Assembly (NCBI GenBank): GCA_031213475.1
Contig: JARUPZ010000019.1
Location: 4,331,901 to 4,395,900, forward strand
DNA length: 64,000 nucleotides
Reading direction: 5' to 3'
From: Nereocystis luetkeana
Lineage: Eukaryota > Sar > Phaeophyceae > Laminariales > Laminariaceae
The notes under the pieces were generated by a model. That model saw only the letters and a program-made list of their open reading frames with translations, was not told the origin of the DNA and did not search any database. Both the position numbers and the translations under genes were made by a program. Position 1 is the first letter of the stretch. Each line of letters begins with the position of its first letter. This document shows, piece by piece, positions 22,301-32,270 of the stretch.

Positions 22301-24386
22301 CGGCTCTGAAATTCGTCCCAGATGGTGTCTTATCGCTAGCGTGTTGCATGGTACCTGAAGTAAGGTATATAGCTGCTCTGCTACCGTACTTGCTTGCTGT
22401 AAGTATCCTGGTAGTGCTGCAAGCTGTAACTTGCGATACTATTGTTGTACGAAACTCCTTGGTAGGTGCAGGTACGAGGTAGTACTGCTGTAGTTTTTTA
22501 AACCCTTTTAGGACCGCAGTCGCGTTCTGGGGGCAAAGCAAGTCAAATTCGAAGAACTGTGTCCCCCAAAACGAGACTGCGGTCCTGAAAGAGTTAATGA
22601 CTGGGAGATCGTATGTTGTGAAAGTGGCACCGGAGGCGACACCGGAGGCACCTCATGTGTACGAGTCCGTATCAATAGTCGTCAGCGTAATTCAGCAAGG
22701 ACATAGTTGCAGTCGACGCGGAGTGAACGGACTCTGGGGGGTTTGAGGCCGTTCGCCGACCGTTCGACCGCAAGAAAAGAGAGAGGCATGTAATGATTGT
22801 TGATCGTCGAGGGAGAGAAAGCTGAGGGCACGGAGAGGGAGGAGAGCCCGGTGCCAGCGTATCACACTCGTAGCAGGAACTGTACCTGGTATGATGTACC
22901 ACTCTGTTCCGAAATATAAGTTTCGTTTTGATTGAATATTAATATACAATAGGCCCCTATAATTTGGGGCAGAGTGGTACCCGGCATATGATGCCACCCA
23001 GGTAGGTGCAGTAACAAACAGGTCATCGCCGGTCACCAGGTGGTTTTCCAGTCGGCAGCAATGCGGGGGTGTTTCGTCTACAGAGTATTAGCGAGCATGA
23101 ACCATTACGTAGTGCTGCTCATCATGTCCACGGGGCACGCTCTTGCTGGTTGGTATTCAAGTGCGAGGCAGTACAGAGTAAAACGAGATGTGTTGCACCG
23201 TTATGTGCATCACGACGCCCCGCTGTGAGAGCCTAGGCTTTTGGATGAGGAGGGGGGAGGGCCATGGTCCACAGCACTTGCTTGGTACCAGGTATTAAAT
23301 AGTATTATTAATAATACTACGGGGGACCATAGTTAATAGGACCAAATATTGTCAGTAAAAATGGTCAAATATATAGGTTTTTATGTATACCATAGGTCCT
23401 ATTAACTATGGCCCCCCGTAGTAGTAGTTCTTGGCGAAGACGGTCCATGTCGTCTGTCGTCCTTCTTGTGTTATAAGGATTACCTTGGGCCGGGTAATCG
23501 ATCGATCTTTTACCCCTATAGCTCAGTAGGTAACACCTTCACATGTGACGTCGTCCAGGTCACGGGTTCGAACATCACTTCGAACGTTTCTTTTACAGAA
23601 ACGCTTGCGCGTGCACACCTCAAAAACACATCTCCCTGGTTCCCCAGGTAATGAAACGAAGCGGGTAGGTCAGCGTACGGACGTATACGGTTCCGACGCC
23701 CCAAAGATCCCGCCGTTCGGAGGGGGGGAGAGTGTTATAAGGATTACCTTGGGCTGGGTAATCGATCGATATTTTACCCCTATAGCTCAGTAGGTAACAC
23801 CTTCACACTTACTTGTGCTCGATTTTACGTACGTACTACAGCAGTAGTACGTACTGCAACATCAGTACTACGGGGATCCATATTAAATAGAACCTACGGT
23901 CCTTTGAAAACCTTATATATTTTGTTTTTTTTACTAACGATATTTGGTCCTATTTACTATGGTCCCCCGTAAAATAGTATGATATTTTCAGTACAGCTAC
24001 GGACATGGACACATGTTTACTGGGCGCGAGGAGTTACACACCCACTTCCCCAACCGAACGAAAACGTTACTTGATGAGCGTTTTATTTTATTCCAACGCG
24101 CAGGGCTATAGAGGGGCGGGCGGGCGCCAGGCGGGGGGGGGGGGGTGCGTGTGTTAGTGTGCTTGACTCACCTACTACTGGTAGGAGTCCTCCAGGCTGC
24201 CGCTGCTGCTGCTGCCGCTGCTGCTGCTGCTGCTGGTGATGATGATGATGATGGTGATGCTGCTGTACCGAGCCCCTGCGGAGTAAGACCCCATGGCGGC
24301 GTGACGAAGGCATCGACCGTGGTGGTGCCCAGAAGGACGGGCACAGCAGTCAGGCTTATCCCCAGAACCACACGCGTAGGGACCAT
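10392..24386 (-). CDS. Plastid-targeted aldo/keto reductase, 10 exons, complete
   Basis: NAD(P)H-dependent oxidoreductase of the aldo/keto reductase superfamily, substrate unknown. Exons in transcript order: 24386-24172, 20997-20814, 19825-19690, 18482-18422, 16806-16683, 14369-14257, 13483-13364, 12810-12727, 11805-11721, 10481-10392. All borders are GT/AG, every phase matches, and the total is 1212 nt (403 residues plus stop). Residues 1-25 are a hydrophobic signal peptide followed by FVTPP, the Phe-led motif of plastid preproteins in stramenopiles. Catalytic tetrad: D147 and Y152 (FDTAEVYG), K181 (SKFAPLPWR), H216 (YQIHWPFG). Later blocks are AVGVSNYGPDAL, SNQVQFSLANR, LAYSPLSQGLLTGKY and, for the cofactor, PIPGAKNVRQ. 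The order and spacing recall the plant plastoglobule-type AKR (Arabidopsis At1g06690, from memory). Introns hold MITEs, minisatellites and a family F copy. The start is the first ATG in frame. Confidence 0.93.
11252..11360. mobile_element. Family A palindromic MITE
   Basis: TATTACGGGGGACCATAGGT to AACCATGGTCCCCCGTAATA, in the last AKR intron. Confidence 0.85.
12440..12490. repeat. (GGTC)n microsatellite
   Basis: GGTCGGTCAGTCGGTCGGTC repeats in the AKR intron between exons 8 and 9; a related tract lies at 13020-13052. Confidence 0.85.
13020..13052. repeat. (GGTC)n microsatellite
   Basis: Short perfect run of GGTC units in an AKR intron. Confidence 0.85.
13115..13262. repeat. GGGTC / GACCC inverted simple repeat
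   Basis: GGGTCGGGTCGGGTCGGG on the left and CCCGACCCGACCCGA on the right can pair into a hairpin within the AKR intron. Confidence 0.7.
13567..14128 (-). mobile_element. Family F retroposon-like unit, near full length, inverted
   Basis: Minus-strand copy matching 5226-5756: starts near 14128 with GTAGGTTGGGTTGGCGTCGG and ends at the G-run 13570-13592 (poly(C) on its own strand). Lies in the intron between AKR exons 6 and 7. Confidence 0.85.
14436..14462. repeat. (GCAG)n microsatellite
   Basis: Short GCAGGCAGGCAGGCAGGCA run in an AKR intron. Confidence 0.7.
14565..14612. repeat. (TA)n microsatellite with palindrome
   Basis: TATATATATATATATAC followed by TTCGAAGTATATG; the same TATACTTCGAAGTATA type palindrome recurs at 17333-17350. 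Confidence 0.7.
14805..14910. mobile_element. Family A palindromic MITE, right end clipped
   Basis: TATTACGGGGGGCCATAGTT at the left; the right arm stops at ACTATGGTCCCCCC without GTAAT. Confidence 0.8.
15000..15113. mobile_element. Family A palindromic MITE with an 8 bp micro-insert
   Basis: TACGGGGGACCATAGGGTAA to ACTATGGTCCCCCGTGATA. The right arm reads GGTCCTACCCTGGTATTAAC where other copies read GGTCCTATTAAC. Confidence 0.85.
15888..15980. mobile_element. Family A MITE, 3' truncated
   Basis: TTACGGGGGACCACAGTAAA and the central block are present; the right terminal repeat is lost after GGTTCTATTTG. Confidence 0.75.
17028..17132. mobile_element. Family A palindromic MITE, inner copy 1
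   Basis: TTACGGGGGACCATAGTTAA to TGGTCCCCCGTAA, flanked on both sides by TA, inserted beside a TACCTGGTA micro-insert of the outer element. Confidence 0.85.
17183..17289. mobile_element. Family A palindromic MITE, inner copy 2
   Basis: CTACGGGGGATAATAGTTAA to ATGGTCCCCCTTAA; TA on both sides. It interrupts the outer element between TTTTTACTA and GCAATATT. Confidence 0.85.
17550..17628. mobile_element. Family H Stowaway-like MITE, about 79 bp
   Basis: Terminal repeats CCGCTCTGTCCCTAAATATA and TTAGGGGCAGAGTGA flanked by TA. They resemble Stowaway/Tc1-mariner MITE ends (CTCYGTCCC-AAATATAAG type). Confidence 0.75.
17690..17777. mobile_element. Family B MITE, degenerate ends
   Basis: GTCCCGTTTTGGGGATGAAG and TTTGTCCCCGCAAAACGGGA arms are clear; the TTAA edges are not preserved. 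Confidence 0.65.
18070..18325 (-). repeat. Family E repeat, inverted
   Basis: Minus-strand version of 4565-4760: GCGAGAGCGTGAG, then GGGAAGACACCTGTGACCAC and GTCCGGAAAGCCACC, with an 18-nt T-run inserted. Between AKR exons 4 and 5. Confidence 0.7.
18571..18655 (-). repeat. Family F 3' fragment, inverted
   Basis: G-run followed by TGTACTCGATAGGAGAGATG and the CATGGCCGTAGTCGTATGAC block. In the intron between AKR exons 3 and 4, 89 bp from exon 4. Confidence 0.8.
19123..19314. mobile_element. Family B MITE interrupted by a family A MITE
   Basis: Left arm TTAACCCTGTTTGGACTGCG with GGGGACAAAAAGTA; right arm TAGTTCGTCCCCAAAAGGGG to AAAAGGGTTT. Removing the insert and one TA closes the hairpin loop. 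Confidence 0.85.
19167..19271. mobile_element. Family A MITE inserted in family B
   Basis: CTACGGGGGGCCATATTAAA to TACTGTAGTCTCCTGTAT, TA on both sides; right terminal repeat diverged. Confidence 0.8.
19335..19440. repeat. AGATAGATCATCTAC tandem repeat
   Basis: 15 bp units with variants in the intron between AKR exons 3 and 4. The following 150 bp (GAAACACGTGCTAGATCAT and onward) resemble 28430-28640, so the tract is part of a larger dispersed repeat. Confidence 0.7.
19930..20135 (-). repeat. Family E repeat, inverted and diverged
   Basis: Shares GGGGAAGACACCTGTGACCA, CGGCTTGTCTAGAA and AAACGAGAGGGCAGTGGGAA with the other family E copies. Confidence 0.65.
20390..20776. repeat. 12 bp minisatellite (GAGATCTACGTT)n
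   Basis: Degenerate in the left half, near-perfect from 20600 to 20740. It ends 38 bp from AKR exon 2 and lies just inside the intron. The 12 bp period keeps all frames open (RSTLRSTL and DVDLNVDL type shadows). Confidence 0.9.
22498..22597. mobile_element. Family B palindromic MITE (TTAA)
   Basis: TTTAAACCCTTTTAGGACCG to GCGGTCCTGAAAGAGTTAA; in the long first AKR intron. Confidence 0.85.
22899..22977. mobile_element. Family H Stowaway-like MITE
   Basis: CCACTCTGTTCCGAAATATA to TATAATTTGGGGCAGAGTGG with TA at each side; first AKR intron. Confidence 0.8.
23317..23421. mobile_element. Family A palindromic MITE
   Basis: CTACGGGGGACCATAGTTAA to ACTATGGCCCCCCGTAG, flanked by TA. Terminal repeats compensate each other (CTAC/GTAG). 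Confidence 0.9.
23465..23610 (+). mobile_element. tRNA-derived SINE-like unit
   Basis: TAGCTCAGTAGG is a perfect A box and GGTTCGAACATC a partial B box 45 bases later. Acceptor and anticodon stems do not fold as a working tRNA. Preceded by TGTTATAAGGATTACCTTGG, which recurs at 23735. Confidence 0.6.
23735..23812 (+). mobile_element. tRNA-derived SINE-like unit, 3' truncated second copy
   Basis: Repeats 23465 onward (TGTTATAAGGATTACCTTGG through TAGCTCAGTAGGTAACACC) and breaks off after CTTCACA. Confidence 0.65.
23868..23974. mobile_element. Family A MITE
   Basis: CTACGGGGATCCATATTAAA to ACTATGGTCCCCCGTAAA; lies in the first AKR intron, 197 bp from exon 1. Confidence 0.8.
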
Positions 24387-24953
24387 GCCTCTATAATAAG
24401 CGCAAGCACAACAGAAGTACAGGCACACTATTGGTACAGAGAGTAAAGGGGTTTATATCCGGTCGACGCAGCACTGGGGGCTGATGACGAGTACGTCGAG
24501 AGCATCGAACGGAGTAAAGATGCTAGACCGCGGTTTGACTGCTTGACTGACCGTCCCGAGCAACTAAACAAAGTATAATAATAGCGAAAGAGGCCTTGAC
24601 GTGTCCAGAGACCGGTCTCCTATATACAGCGTCTTTTACTCGTAGACTCGTAAAATGTATAATAGTACCAGTAATGAAAGGCGGCATAATTCGTACCGGT
24701 TGCATTTTAAGGTTCCCGGAAGCGGCGGAATTGACCTTGTTCCTTGGATGTCTCTGGATGTGTGTGGCCTGCGCCCTGCCGCCGTGGCGCGCTTGCTTGT
24801 TGTCTGGTGTTGCATGGCCCAGGCACCAGGTATCATGTACCAGGTGGCCAGGTAACCACGTAACCACGTCCCGAACGTTTGGCCGTTTCCTAGTGGGGGC
24901 AATTTCAAGGGCCAAAGTGACTGCTGTTGACTGGTACCGCCGTGAAACTCCAG

Positions 24954-25166
24954 CGTGGGTAGGCACAATTCGATGCGAGTCGACGAGGGAAGAAAAAGGC
25001 TGAAATCTTCTCGCGATGAAAATGAAGGCACGTACCGTAGCGGGAAGGGGGGAGAAGAGCCTGCTATGTGACCCCGGATCTGAGTTACGAGTTGGAAGGA
25101 GAGAGAGAGAGAGAAGAAGATGTGCGAAGATAATGAATGGGATGAGCAAAAAAAAAAAAAAAAAAA
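24954..25166 (+). mobile_element. Poly(A)-ended retroposon fragment
   Basis: A 190 bp body (GCGTGGGTAGGCACAATTCG through GAATGGGATGAGC) followed by a 20-nt A-run. The same sequence lies inverted at 39600-39815. It begins inside the longer copy, so it looks 5' truncated. Confidence 0.75.
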
Positions 25167-25699
25167 ATGATCTGTGATATAAAACACGAACACAACCCCC
25201 TCCTACGAATGAATGTCGAAGCTGTTTTTCTCGACCGCGTGTGTGCAAGCGGTGAGCGAAATCGCGTCTGTCTATCTATGGCAAATCGGCACTCCCTTCA
25301 GTTTCGTGAACCAACCGACACATACAGCAGCGATGACAACGGCAGTATATGTATAGAAAGCGGACTAGACACCGGTAGCGTTGTGGTCGTTCGCACCTAT
25401 AACCTGCTTCTGAAAGGCCTGCAACGACGCCGCTGCTGCTGCCGCTGCTACTGCTATGGCTATGTATGTGGAAATATGAACATGTATCGTCGAGATCATT
25501 CAGAAGCCACCATTTTCGTTCCTTGCATGTATGTACCCCCCTGAGTTTTGAGGAACTGGGGTCGGAAACACGTCCCAGGTGGAGGTGCGTTATCTTGCGT
25601 GTGTTACCCGTATCGTACATACCTGTTAATATTGGCAGGCTTACTGTAGGTTGGGTATAGGCGATTGGTTAACCTTTCACAAGTAGCCCATCGGACTAA

Positions 25700-25775
25700 G
25701 ACCTTAACGAATGGCGTCATCGGCAGCACATGGCTCATTGGGCGTGAGGTTCGAATCTCACGCCCACACCATGAA
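25700..25775 (+). repeat. B-box-containing tRNA-like segment
   Basis: GTGAGGTTCGAATCTCAC is a perfect T-arm and B box. Upstream GGTTAACCTTTCACAAGTAG recurs in diverged form at 27450-27510. No pairing acceptor stem was found. Confidence 0.4.
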
Positions 25776-25789
25776 AAACGCCTTCACAA

Positions 25790-27330
25790 GAAAGTGACTT
25801 TTTCCTCAGGCCGCTTCCTATGCCGTCGGATTTGCAGCCAGTTGAAAAAAAACTTTCGGCACGTTCGCATGAACTTTTGCCCCAGGAATGTTGGAAATTG
25901 GTCTTTCTTGCCTAACAATGTGTCGGATATCTCTTGAAGATCCATCTGGGGGTGTTTCCCGCTTCTCCGGGCACCCAGATACAGGGGATTGCCGTCCGCA
26001 CTTTTTCGATCCAACGGCGGGTCAAACACGATCCAAACGCCCGATCGAATCGAAAAATGTACCAGGTATATATTTCGATTCGATCCGATCCCCGATCACA
26101 GCCATATTCCCCTCGTTTGGAGCGAAAAAGCGCCGACGGTGACTTCTTGCAACCGGTGTTACTGGAACTCTGCATTGAGCGTGTGGTGCGCGGCTCCTGG
26201 TTTATGTCAGGCAACCCACGGTGGAGGTAAGCACTATCAGCTGTGAGCTTTGCCAGCTGGTTGCTGCGTATAATAAGCTCAAGCTCAGAAGAGTATAGTA
26301 CAAAATAAGTCTCTAACCGGACCCCTCAAGAAGCGGGAAACACCCCCAGGTATGTCTAGGAGGAAATTCCGACGCATTCTGAGGCGAGAAAGACCAATTT
26401 TCAACATTTCCGGCGCAAAAGCTCATGCGAATGTGCTGAGGCCTACTATGCCAATGGGAAAGCGAAGTATCAATGAAAAGTTTGAATGTCAAAGATACCC
26501 TCTACCTGGTAGATTTTTTTAGGACACGCTTCCTATGGGCGCGTTTAGAAGAAAAAAAAGTTCCAAACTTTTTTGAAAGGCCCTAAAAAAACAAATCTGG
26601 GGCCAACATCGGCTTGAGAAGAGCCCACGCCGATCTTTGGTTCGAAGCGGCGAGATTCCGAGTCCTTGACAGACATCGATCGACAAAACCAACGACTGCG
26701 TCATGAATTCTGAACAGAGTGCGCTCGTTAGGGGCTCCGGCCCGCCCCAGGGTCACAGTCTTCACGCCATGGGCGGCGTTATGTGGCGGGAACTGACCAG
26801 GCGTATGATTAAAAAAAAATGGGCGCTGGTGTGCTCAAAACAGAAGACAAAAGTTCTCCATTCGTCTCGAATGGCAAAAAATAGACGTTTTTTCAGGTTT
26901 GGGAGGATACCGTAGGGACGCCGCCGGCAACTCTCGCCCCCTAGACCATGGATCCACCTGATATATTCGAGGTCGTCATCTGTATTCGTTGGTCTTGCCG
27001 GACACCGAGCGGGTTGGCCGTGGACTGAGTCTATGTTGAGATCGAGCGTCGATCGTCGTACGAGCTGGTTTCGATCAGCGTGTTGACAATTTGCAACCAG
27101 AAAAAACAAATTGCGCCGCCTGCAGCCGTTGGGAAATAAAATTAGAAGAAAACGAACATTTTTCCTCGTTTTTCCCACAGCGGCGGCACGAGGATTTTTT
27201 CGGCTGTTCTTTGAAAGCAAAATGTTTGAAAAAAACTTTTTGACTTCGCGTTTCCATTTGCATGGGTCTGAAAGAGGATTTTTCAAGTGACTGCAAATCC
27301 GACGGCATAAGAATTGGCCTCGTGTCAATA
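25790..27330. mobile_element. Family D inverted-repeat element carrying a family C insertion
   Basis: Left arm TATGCCGTCGGATTTGCAGC through GGAAATTGGTCTTTCTTGCC. The right arm is the inverse, in two pieces: GAGAAAGACCAATTTTCAAC (26385) and CTGCAAATCCGACGGCATAA (27297). The gap between the pieces is the family C element at about 26437-27270. No transposase frame seen. Confidence 0.75.
26437..27270. mobile_element. Family C element, about 830 bp, diverged copy
   Basis: Ends CCTACTATGCCAATGGGAAA and CGTTTCCATTTGCATGGGT. The body aligns along its length with 50134-50963 (shared GAAGCGGCGAGATTCCGAGT, CGATCTTTGGTTCGAAG). Flanks CTGAG/CTGAA fit a 5 bp target duplication. Confidence 0.8.
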
Positions 27331-28379
27331 ATCTGAAAAATACTTCTGGATCCCCCGAAATTGGAACCGCGTGTTGGTGACACACGTCGACCCGCATATC
27401 TAGTCCGTTCCAGGAGAGAAAAACGATATAAGGCTTACAATAGGTTCGGTAGGCGGTTGGTTAACCTTTTACCTGTAGTCCAACGGACTAATATCTCAAC
27501 GTTAAGCACCATTTGGTGCCACTTGGAGCTTTTGAATACGAAAATTGAAATTTGGCATTCGAAATTTCGGCTGCCTCCTTGAAGACGTCAACGAAAACTT
27601 CTCCCGAGGACAACCCGCTCTCGACATAAAGGGAAGCCATGCCATTGAGAGGCGCGAGTACGAAATCCGATACCTGGTATCAGGGTATAGTATCACCTAG
27701 TACAGGTATATCATAACTGTACGAGACACGAGAAACGTCGCAGCCGTGGGAATGCTACCATGTATATGCTAACACCCAGCCAGCGAATCTGTACAACACG
27801 CCAGAGAGCATCCTGGGATCATTTTTAACGTATCTTTTCTTCCAAACAAAGGGGGGGCACGAAACGTAAACGGCGGCTGGCATTCGAAAGATCTATATAA
27901 AGTAGCACAGCGCAAGGCCCGTTACTGCGCAGCTTGAGGCCGGACGTTGCAATACATCGTATTCTGTAGATCAATTGTAAGGTCGCTTCCATTGCGCACG
28001 AGTACTCGCAAGATTTTGTGGTTGCGATGGTTGATCTGGGGGCGATTTCCCCCACCCACAGTGTTTGTTTGTTTTTGTCCCTCCCTGGCTTCAATGCAAG
28101 AAGTAAAACCATTGTCGGAGGGGAATGTGAATAAGTGTCGCGAGAGGCGGCTGTTCCACGGAGATTGTTTTATGTTTCGAGGGCGGCGTCGTATAACAGC
28201 GATTTCGTCAGGTGTTCGGACTGACGGCGGACAGCCACAGTCGAGACGCGGTCGGCATTTGCACTGACCATCGGGATCTCACGGCACGGTCTGACGGTTC
28301 TGGAATAATAAGCGGTGATCACACAACAATCAGTCAGTGTCTTAGTCCTGCGAATGGCGATATTGCACAGTGAGACGTA

Positions 28380-28690
28380 GTGTGATAATAAGAGTCCCTA
28401 GGCCACCCTTCCACACATCAGGAAGATCACGATCTACAGATAGGTCAGAAAGATCAGATAAATCATCTAGATCCTAACCTTCAGTCATGAGATGTAGTTC
28501 AGGGTAAGGGTAATCATACAGTAGTGCAAGGTCTAACCCAAGAGAAACATATGCTAGATTGTGCTGATAGTACGGCTCTCGTTCGGCAACATGAGCTTCA
28601 GCAGTAGATCATACAGGTCAGGGTTTGTTTTCGTCTGAAAGATCTAGATCATGAAGATGGTATATGATCTGATCTATCTGATCCGTCCGA
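28380..28690. repeat. AGATC-rich dispersed repeat
   Basis: Resembles 19320-19600 in the AKR intron: AGATCAGATAAATCATCTAG, then GAAACATATGCTAGATTGTG and AGTAGATCATACAGGTCAG. Confidence 0.6.
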
Positions 28691-29261
28691 TGCGGATATC
28701 CCTCCAACACGTTGGGGCTGGCCACCAGGTGGCCAAAGATGTGTTCGTGATGTCGATTAATTTGTTCTTTAAAGCGAATTTCAGCATGCGTGTGGCCACT
28801 ATCGCTAAGCTCATCATGTGCGTGGGTATGCCACAAAGCGAAGCCCGAGGCGCACGCACGATGACCTTTACGTTTACGCCTCAAAACGTTCCGCCGCTTT
28901 TAGGTTGCCCCCCTGCCTCACTTCCTTGGGTCGACAGCGGAGTGTGACAAGTGGGCGGTGTTCGATAGCCTTACCCAGGAAGTAGACCGTGTAGCCACGT
29001 GACTGAAACAGCTCAACAGGTAGAGCCTTCCATGAAAAAAATACATAGTAGGAGGTCGAAGCATCCAACCTCGTCAGCAATCTCCCGGGTGAAACCCCTC
29101 GCCATATACTGCTAGTGTCTATTAAATAGGAGCACATCACAACTATTTTTTAGCTCACAAAAACCTATAATCCAAGGACGTTGGAGCGTTGTCGCCGAGA
29201 TTCGTACTCGCGTACAGCATTTTATCTACTGGAAAGGCTCAACGACGGGTAGAGTCTCCTA

Positions 29262-29366
29262 TTACGGGGGACCATAGTTAATAGGACCTATGGTATACAT
29301 AAAAACCTATATATTTAACCATTTTTAGTAACAATATTTGGTCCTATTAACTATGGTCCCCCGTAA
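29262..29366. mobile_element. Family A palindromic MITE, close to consensus
   Basis: TTACGGGGGACCATAGTTAA to TTAACTATGGTCCCCCGTAA, TA on both sides. The arms are almost perfect inverted repeats. Confidence 0.9.
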
Positions 29367-29867
29367 TATCGAACAGGCGGGACATTCATTCCCTTAAGCC
29401 GGATTTTTTTTTACTCCCGGCGGCCTTAATTCAAACCTTCCATAAAGCGATTCTTTTTCTCGAATACGTCCTCTCGTAGCCAGGAGGAGCTCGTGGGCAA
29501 TGAGCGTCGACATTAAGTCAGGGAAAAGGTTAATAACACAGCTCGACATAGCAGAAGAGTAGTGGAACTTAACGCACGCGCCCCCCTAGTTAAAAATGTC
29601 ACGAGAGCTTGGTGTTTCCCTCTTCAATTAACTCTGTACATATTTTCCCCAATACTAGTGCTGCACCAGGAGGTAGACCATGCGGCTGCCATTTCAGCTG
29701 GATGGTGGGGGTGCCGGAGGTATGCGCTCCCCGAGAGGGTGTTCCGCTTCAGCGTACAGTGAGCGTACACGACAAAATCGCTGACGGCGAATACGAGAGT
29801 GGAGCGTGCACCGTTCAGCGCCTCATTGCCCGTACAAGGTTCGTTAGGAGGGGTGTGATCTAATATC

Positions 29868-30062
29868 CTTCTCAGTCGGCAAAAGGCTAAAAACAGCAGG
29901 TTGCTAGCCTTCTCAGTCAGCAGCAGGTTGTTGCCAGCTGTCCAAGTCAGCAGTAGGCCACTACTACGGTAGTACAGTAGGTTACTAGCCTTCTCAGTCA
30001 GCAGCAGGCTATTAAGAGCAAGTTACGAGCCTTTTTAGTCAGCAGGTTATTGGTGGCAGATT
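29868..30062. repeat. Minisatellite with CTTCTCAGTCAGCAGCAGG unit
   Basis: Six or so degenerate units of 30-35 bp alternating AGCCTTCTCAGTCAGCAG and GGTTACTAG. Confidence 0.75.
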
Positions 30063-31619
30063 ACCCCTTCTAACATACAGCACCAGGTACTATCTTTTTT
30101 TCATGTATGTCCCGACGGCACCAAAATCCGCGGAAGCAGCAGCGTCGGCCGCGCGACACAAGGGTCCTCGAGCTCAAAATTAAAACTGGTTTCCGGGAAA
30201 CGAAAGTTGTGGATTTCCGTGGCGTGAAAGGCATTCACTACCGTAGGTTTCCCAGCAAAAATAAAAGGTTTCAATCATTTTGCCGAGAGGACTACAGTTG
30301 GCATCATAAGCACAACTGCGGGGAAAACGTTTTGGGAAAGGTCGACCCTCATCGAGTATTTCTGACGCCATAGCGTTGCCTCATCGTGGGGAGGGAGGGG
30401 GCTGGAAAGTAGTTATGTTTCCGCAGTAAGTGCCTCCATTTGGCAATTGACGTTTACCCTCCGACGGAACGACCGAACAAAGGCATCTCCACACGCACAA
30501 TCCCCTTCTGTCGCGGTTGGGTTCAACTCCTGTCTTGTCACTTTTTTTTTCCCGCCGCCCTCTTTGGCGCGCCATTTATACCAGTTATGTGACATGCGGT
30601 GTACCGCGCAGTCGTCGTTCTGCTCCACATGTTTCCCCTTGCGCCTTCCTTGCTGTCCGTCGTTCTATTGGCCGAAGCCACCGCTGCCGCTGCCGATACC
30701 CCGCAGTGAACGGCAAAAACTTTCGCACCGGAACCAAACGAAGGGGAGCCCGCGGGTTGGTCCTTCGGACGACGGTCTTGTCGGACAAAATTAGTACACC
30801 CGCGGAAATGTTTTTTGTCCTCTTTGGTTTGTTCGGGAGACGACTTGAAGGGCATGTACATGCGGAGGGCATGGAGGGGGGTGCCACGCGGGGTACGAGG
30901 CACTCGCCCTCGCATGTCGGGCGCATCTTGACCGGTGCTAACCCCGACAGGGGGATAGAGGGCCGATACCCCTCCCCTTGCACAATTTTGGCGTGAACAA
31001 CTCCTTGTGGAAGCACTGGACAACATAGCAAGCCCTACACGACGTCAACAACCTCTCAATTCCGTACGTCTAATGTCGTGCTGCAGTCTTCAAATGTCTC
31101 CCCCAAGGACTTTTTTTACGCACACATTGTATCAGAGGGGTGGGTTCCGGGTCCCTGTTTAGTAGACATTGGTTGTGTCTGCCTGTTCCTCAACACCGGG
31201 CGACTCGTCAAGTACTTTCGTCAAGGTGGGAGCGGCAGAGATTCACCCCCTCGACGACACTTTTAGCGTAGAATTTTTCACATTGCGGTCATGTGGAGCT
31301 CCTTGCGACTTTGCCGGGAGACGAAGGGCTGATTTGTGTACCTTGCGATAAACGTCTTTTTTTTTCATTAAGAGATTATTTATGGCGGCAAGATTCTAAA
31401 GAGAGTGTGTGGACAACATGGGTTAAGGCCTTAGAGAAGTGCCAAGATTTTGAGATTCGGGAGTGGGTTGTGGGTAGAGGGTGGGGTACCAGCGGAGCAC
31501 GAAAATAAGAAGTGCACTGAAGGGAAAAGCTTGCGAAGCCGAGCGAGAAATACAGCAGAACTCGTCGGTCCGGTGCATCGTGTCGGCCTCGATTCCGACA
31601 CGCTATCGCGCGGTGGTTG

Positions 31620-31878
31620 AGGCGTTCTACGATAGAGGTTCACAATAGAAGCTCACCCTAATTTTTCTGGGGCTCCTGACTTAAGAAGCTCCATACCTCA
31701 CCCGAAAACTGACTTCGGCTAAAATCACATTGCATCCCGAATGAATAATCCTATGGCTCAAGTAAACAAAAACGTCATTGTTCGACACAAAATCGGAATT
31801 TCGAGGATTTGGGGTTAAGGAACCCCGTCATTCAGAAAACCTTTTAGCGGAAATGTGCTACCTCTATCGTATAACGCG
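31620..31878. mobile_element. Family G palindromic element, copy 1
   Basis: Terminal repeats GCGTTCTACGATAGAGGT and ACCTCTATCGTATAACGC. The interior matches 33083-33329 in inverse orientation (TCACATTGCATCCCGAATGA). Confidence 0.75.
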
Positions 31879-32270
31879 TCGGTTGTTATCGACAGCATAG
31901 ACGAAGTGAAAAAATGTTAGATAGAGAGAGAGGAAGAGAGAAAGAAAAAAAAAGAGAGAGAGAGGGGGCTAAAGATCCGTTTGAAAACGTTGACGACCGA
32001 TGCGACACAGCACCGCACCACCGCGGGTTAATGGCCCATGATCCACAAAGTGTATACGCTGGCACCAAGTCGGCTATACGCGAAGGCTAGAATGACTGTC
32101 CGTGGCCTGCCCAACGGGTGTTTTTCTGTGATTGATATGGCTCACCCCCCCCCACCCCCCCCCTCCGTCCCTAGAATTCGTCGTCCTACGTCCCGCTTTG
32201 ATTTCCACCTCGCCCCTTGCCAAGGGAAAATACTCCCGCAAACATTCTGTCTAAGACGTTTTTTTTTCAG

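Noticed and set aside
23511-23590. Possible tRNA gene (good A box, partial B box)
   Set aside because: Acceptor and anticodon stems do not pair, and the sequence recurs truncated at 23772; treated as SINE-like.
25167-25544. 125-codon plus-strand frame after the poly(A) run
   Set aside because: It follows directly on a retroposon tail, has a Cys/Arg low-complexity part from a GCTGC repeat, and no homology was recognised.
28618-28884. Minus-strand frame with HTHAHDELSDSGHTHAE
   Set aside because: Starts at a non-ATG codon, lies in a dispersed repeat, and no domain was recognised.
30107-30373. 88-codon frame starting with ATG, basic, with a His/Cys-containing end
   Set aside because: No acceptor, donor or family evidence; length is within chance expectation for this region.
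31293-31508. Frame with LFFSLRDYLWRQDSKESVW
   Set aside because: Protein-like, but it has no ATG start, splice sites or recognised family; possible transposon remnant only.
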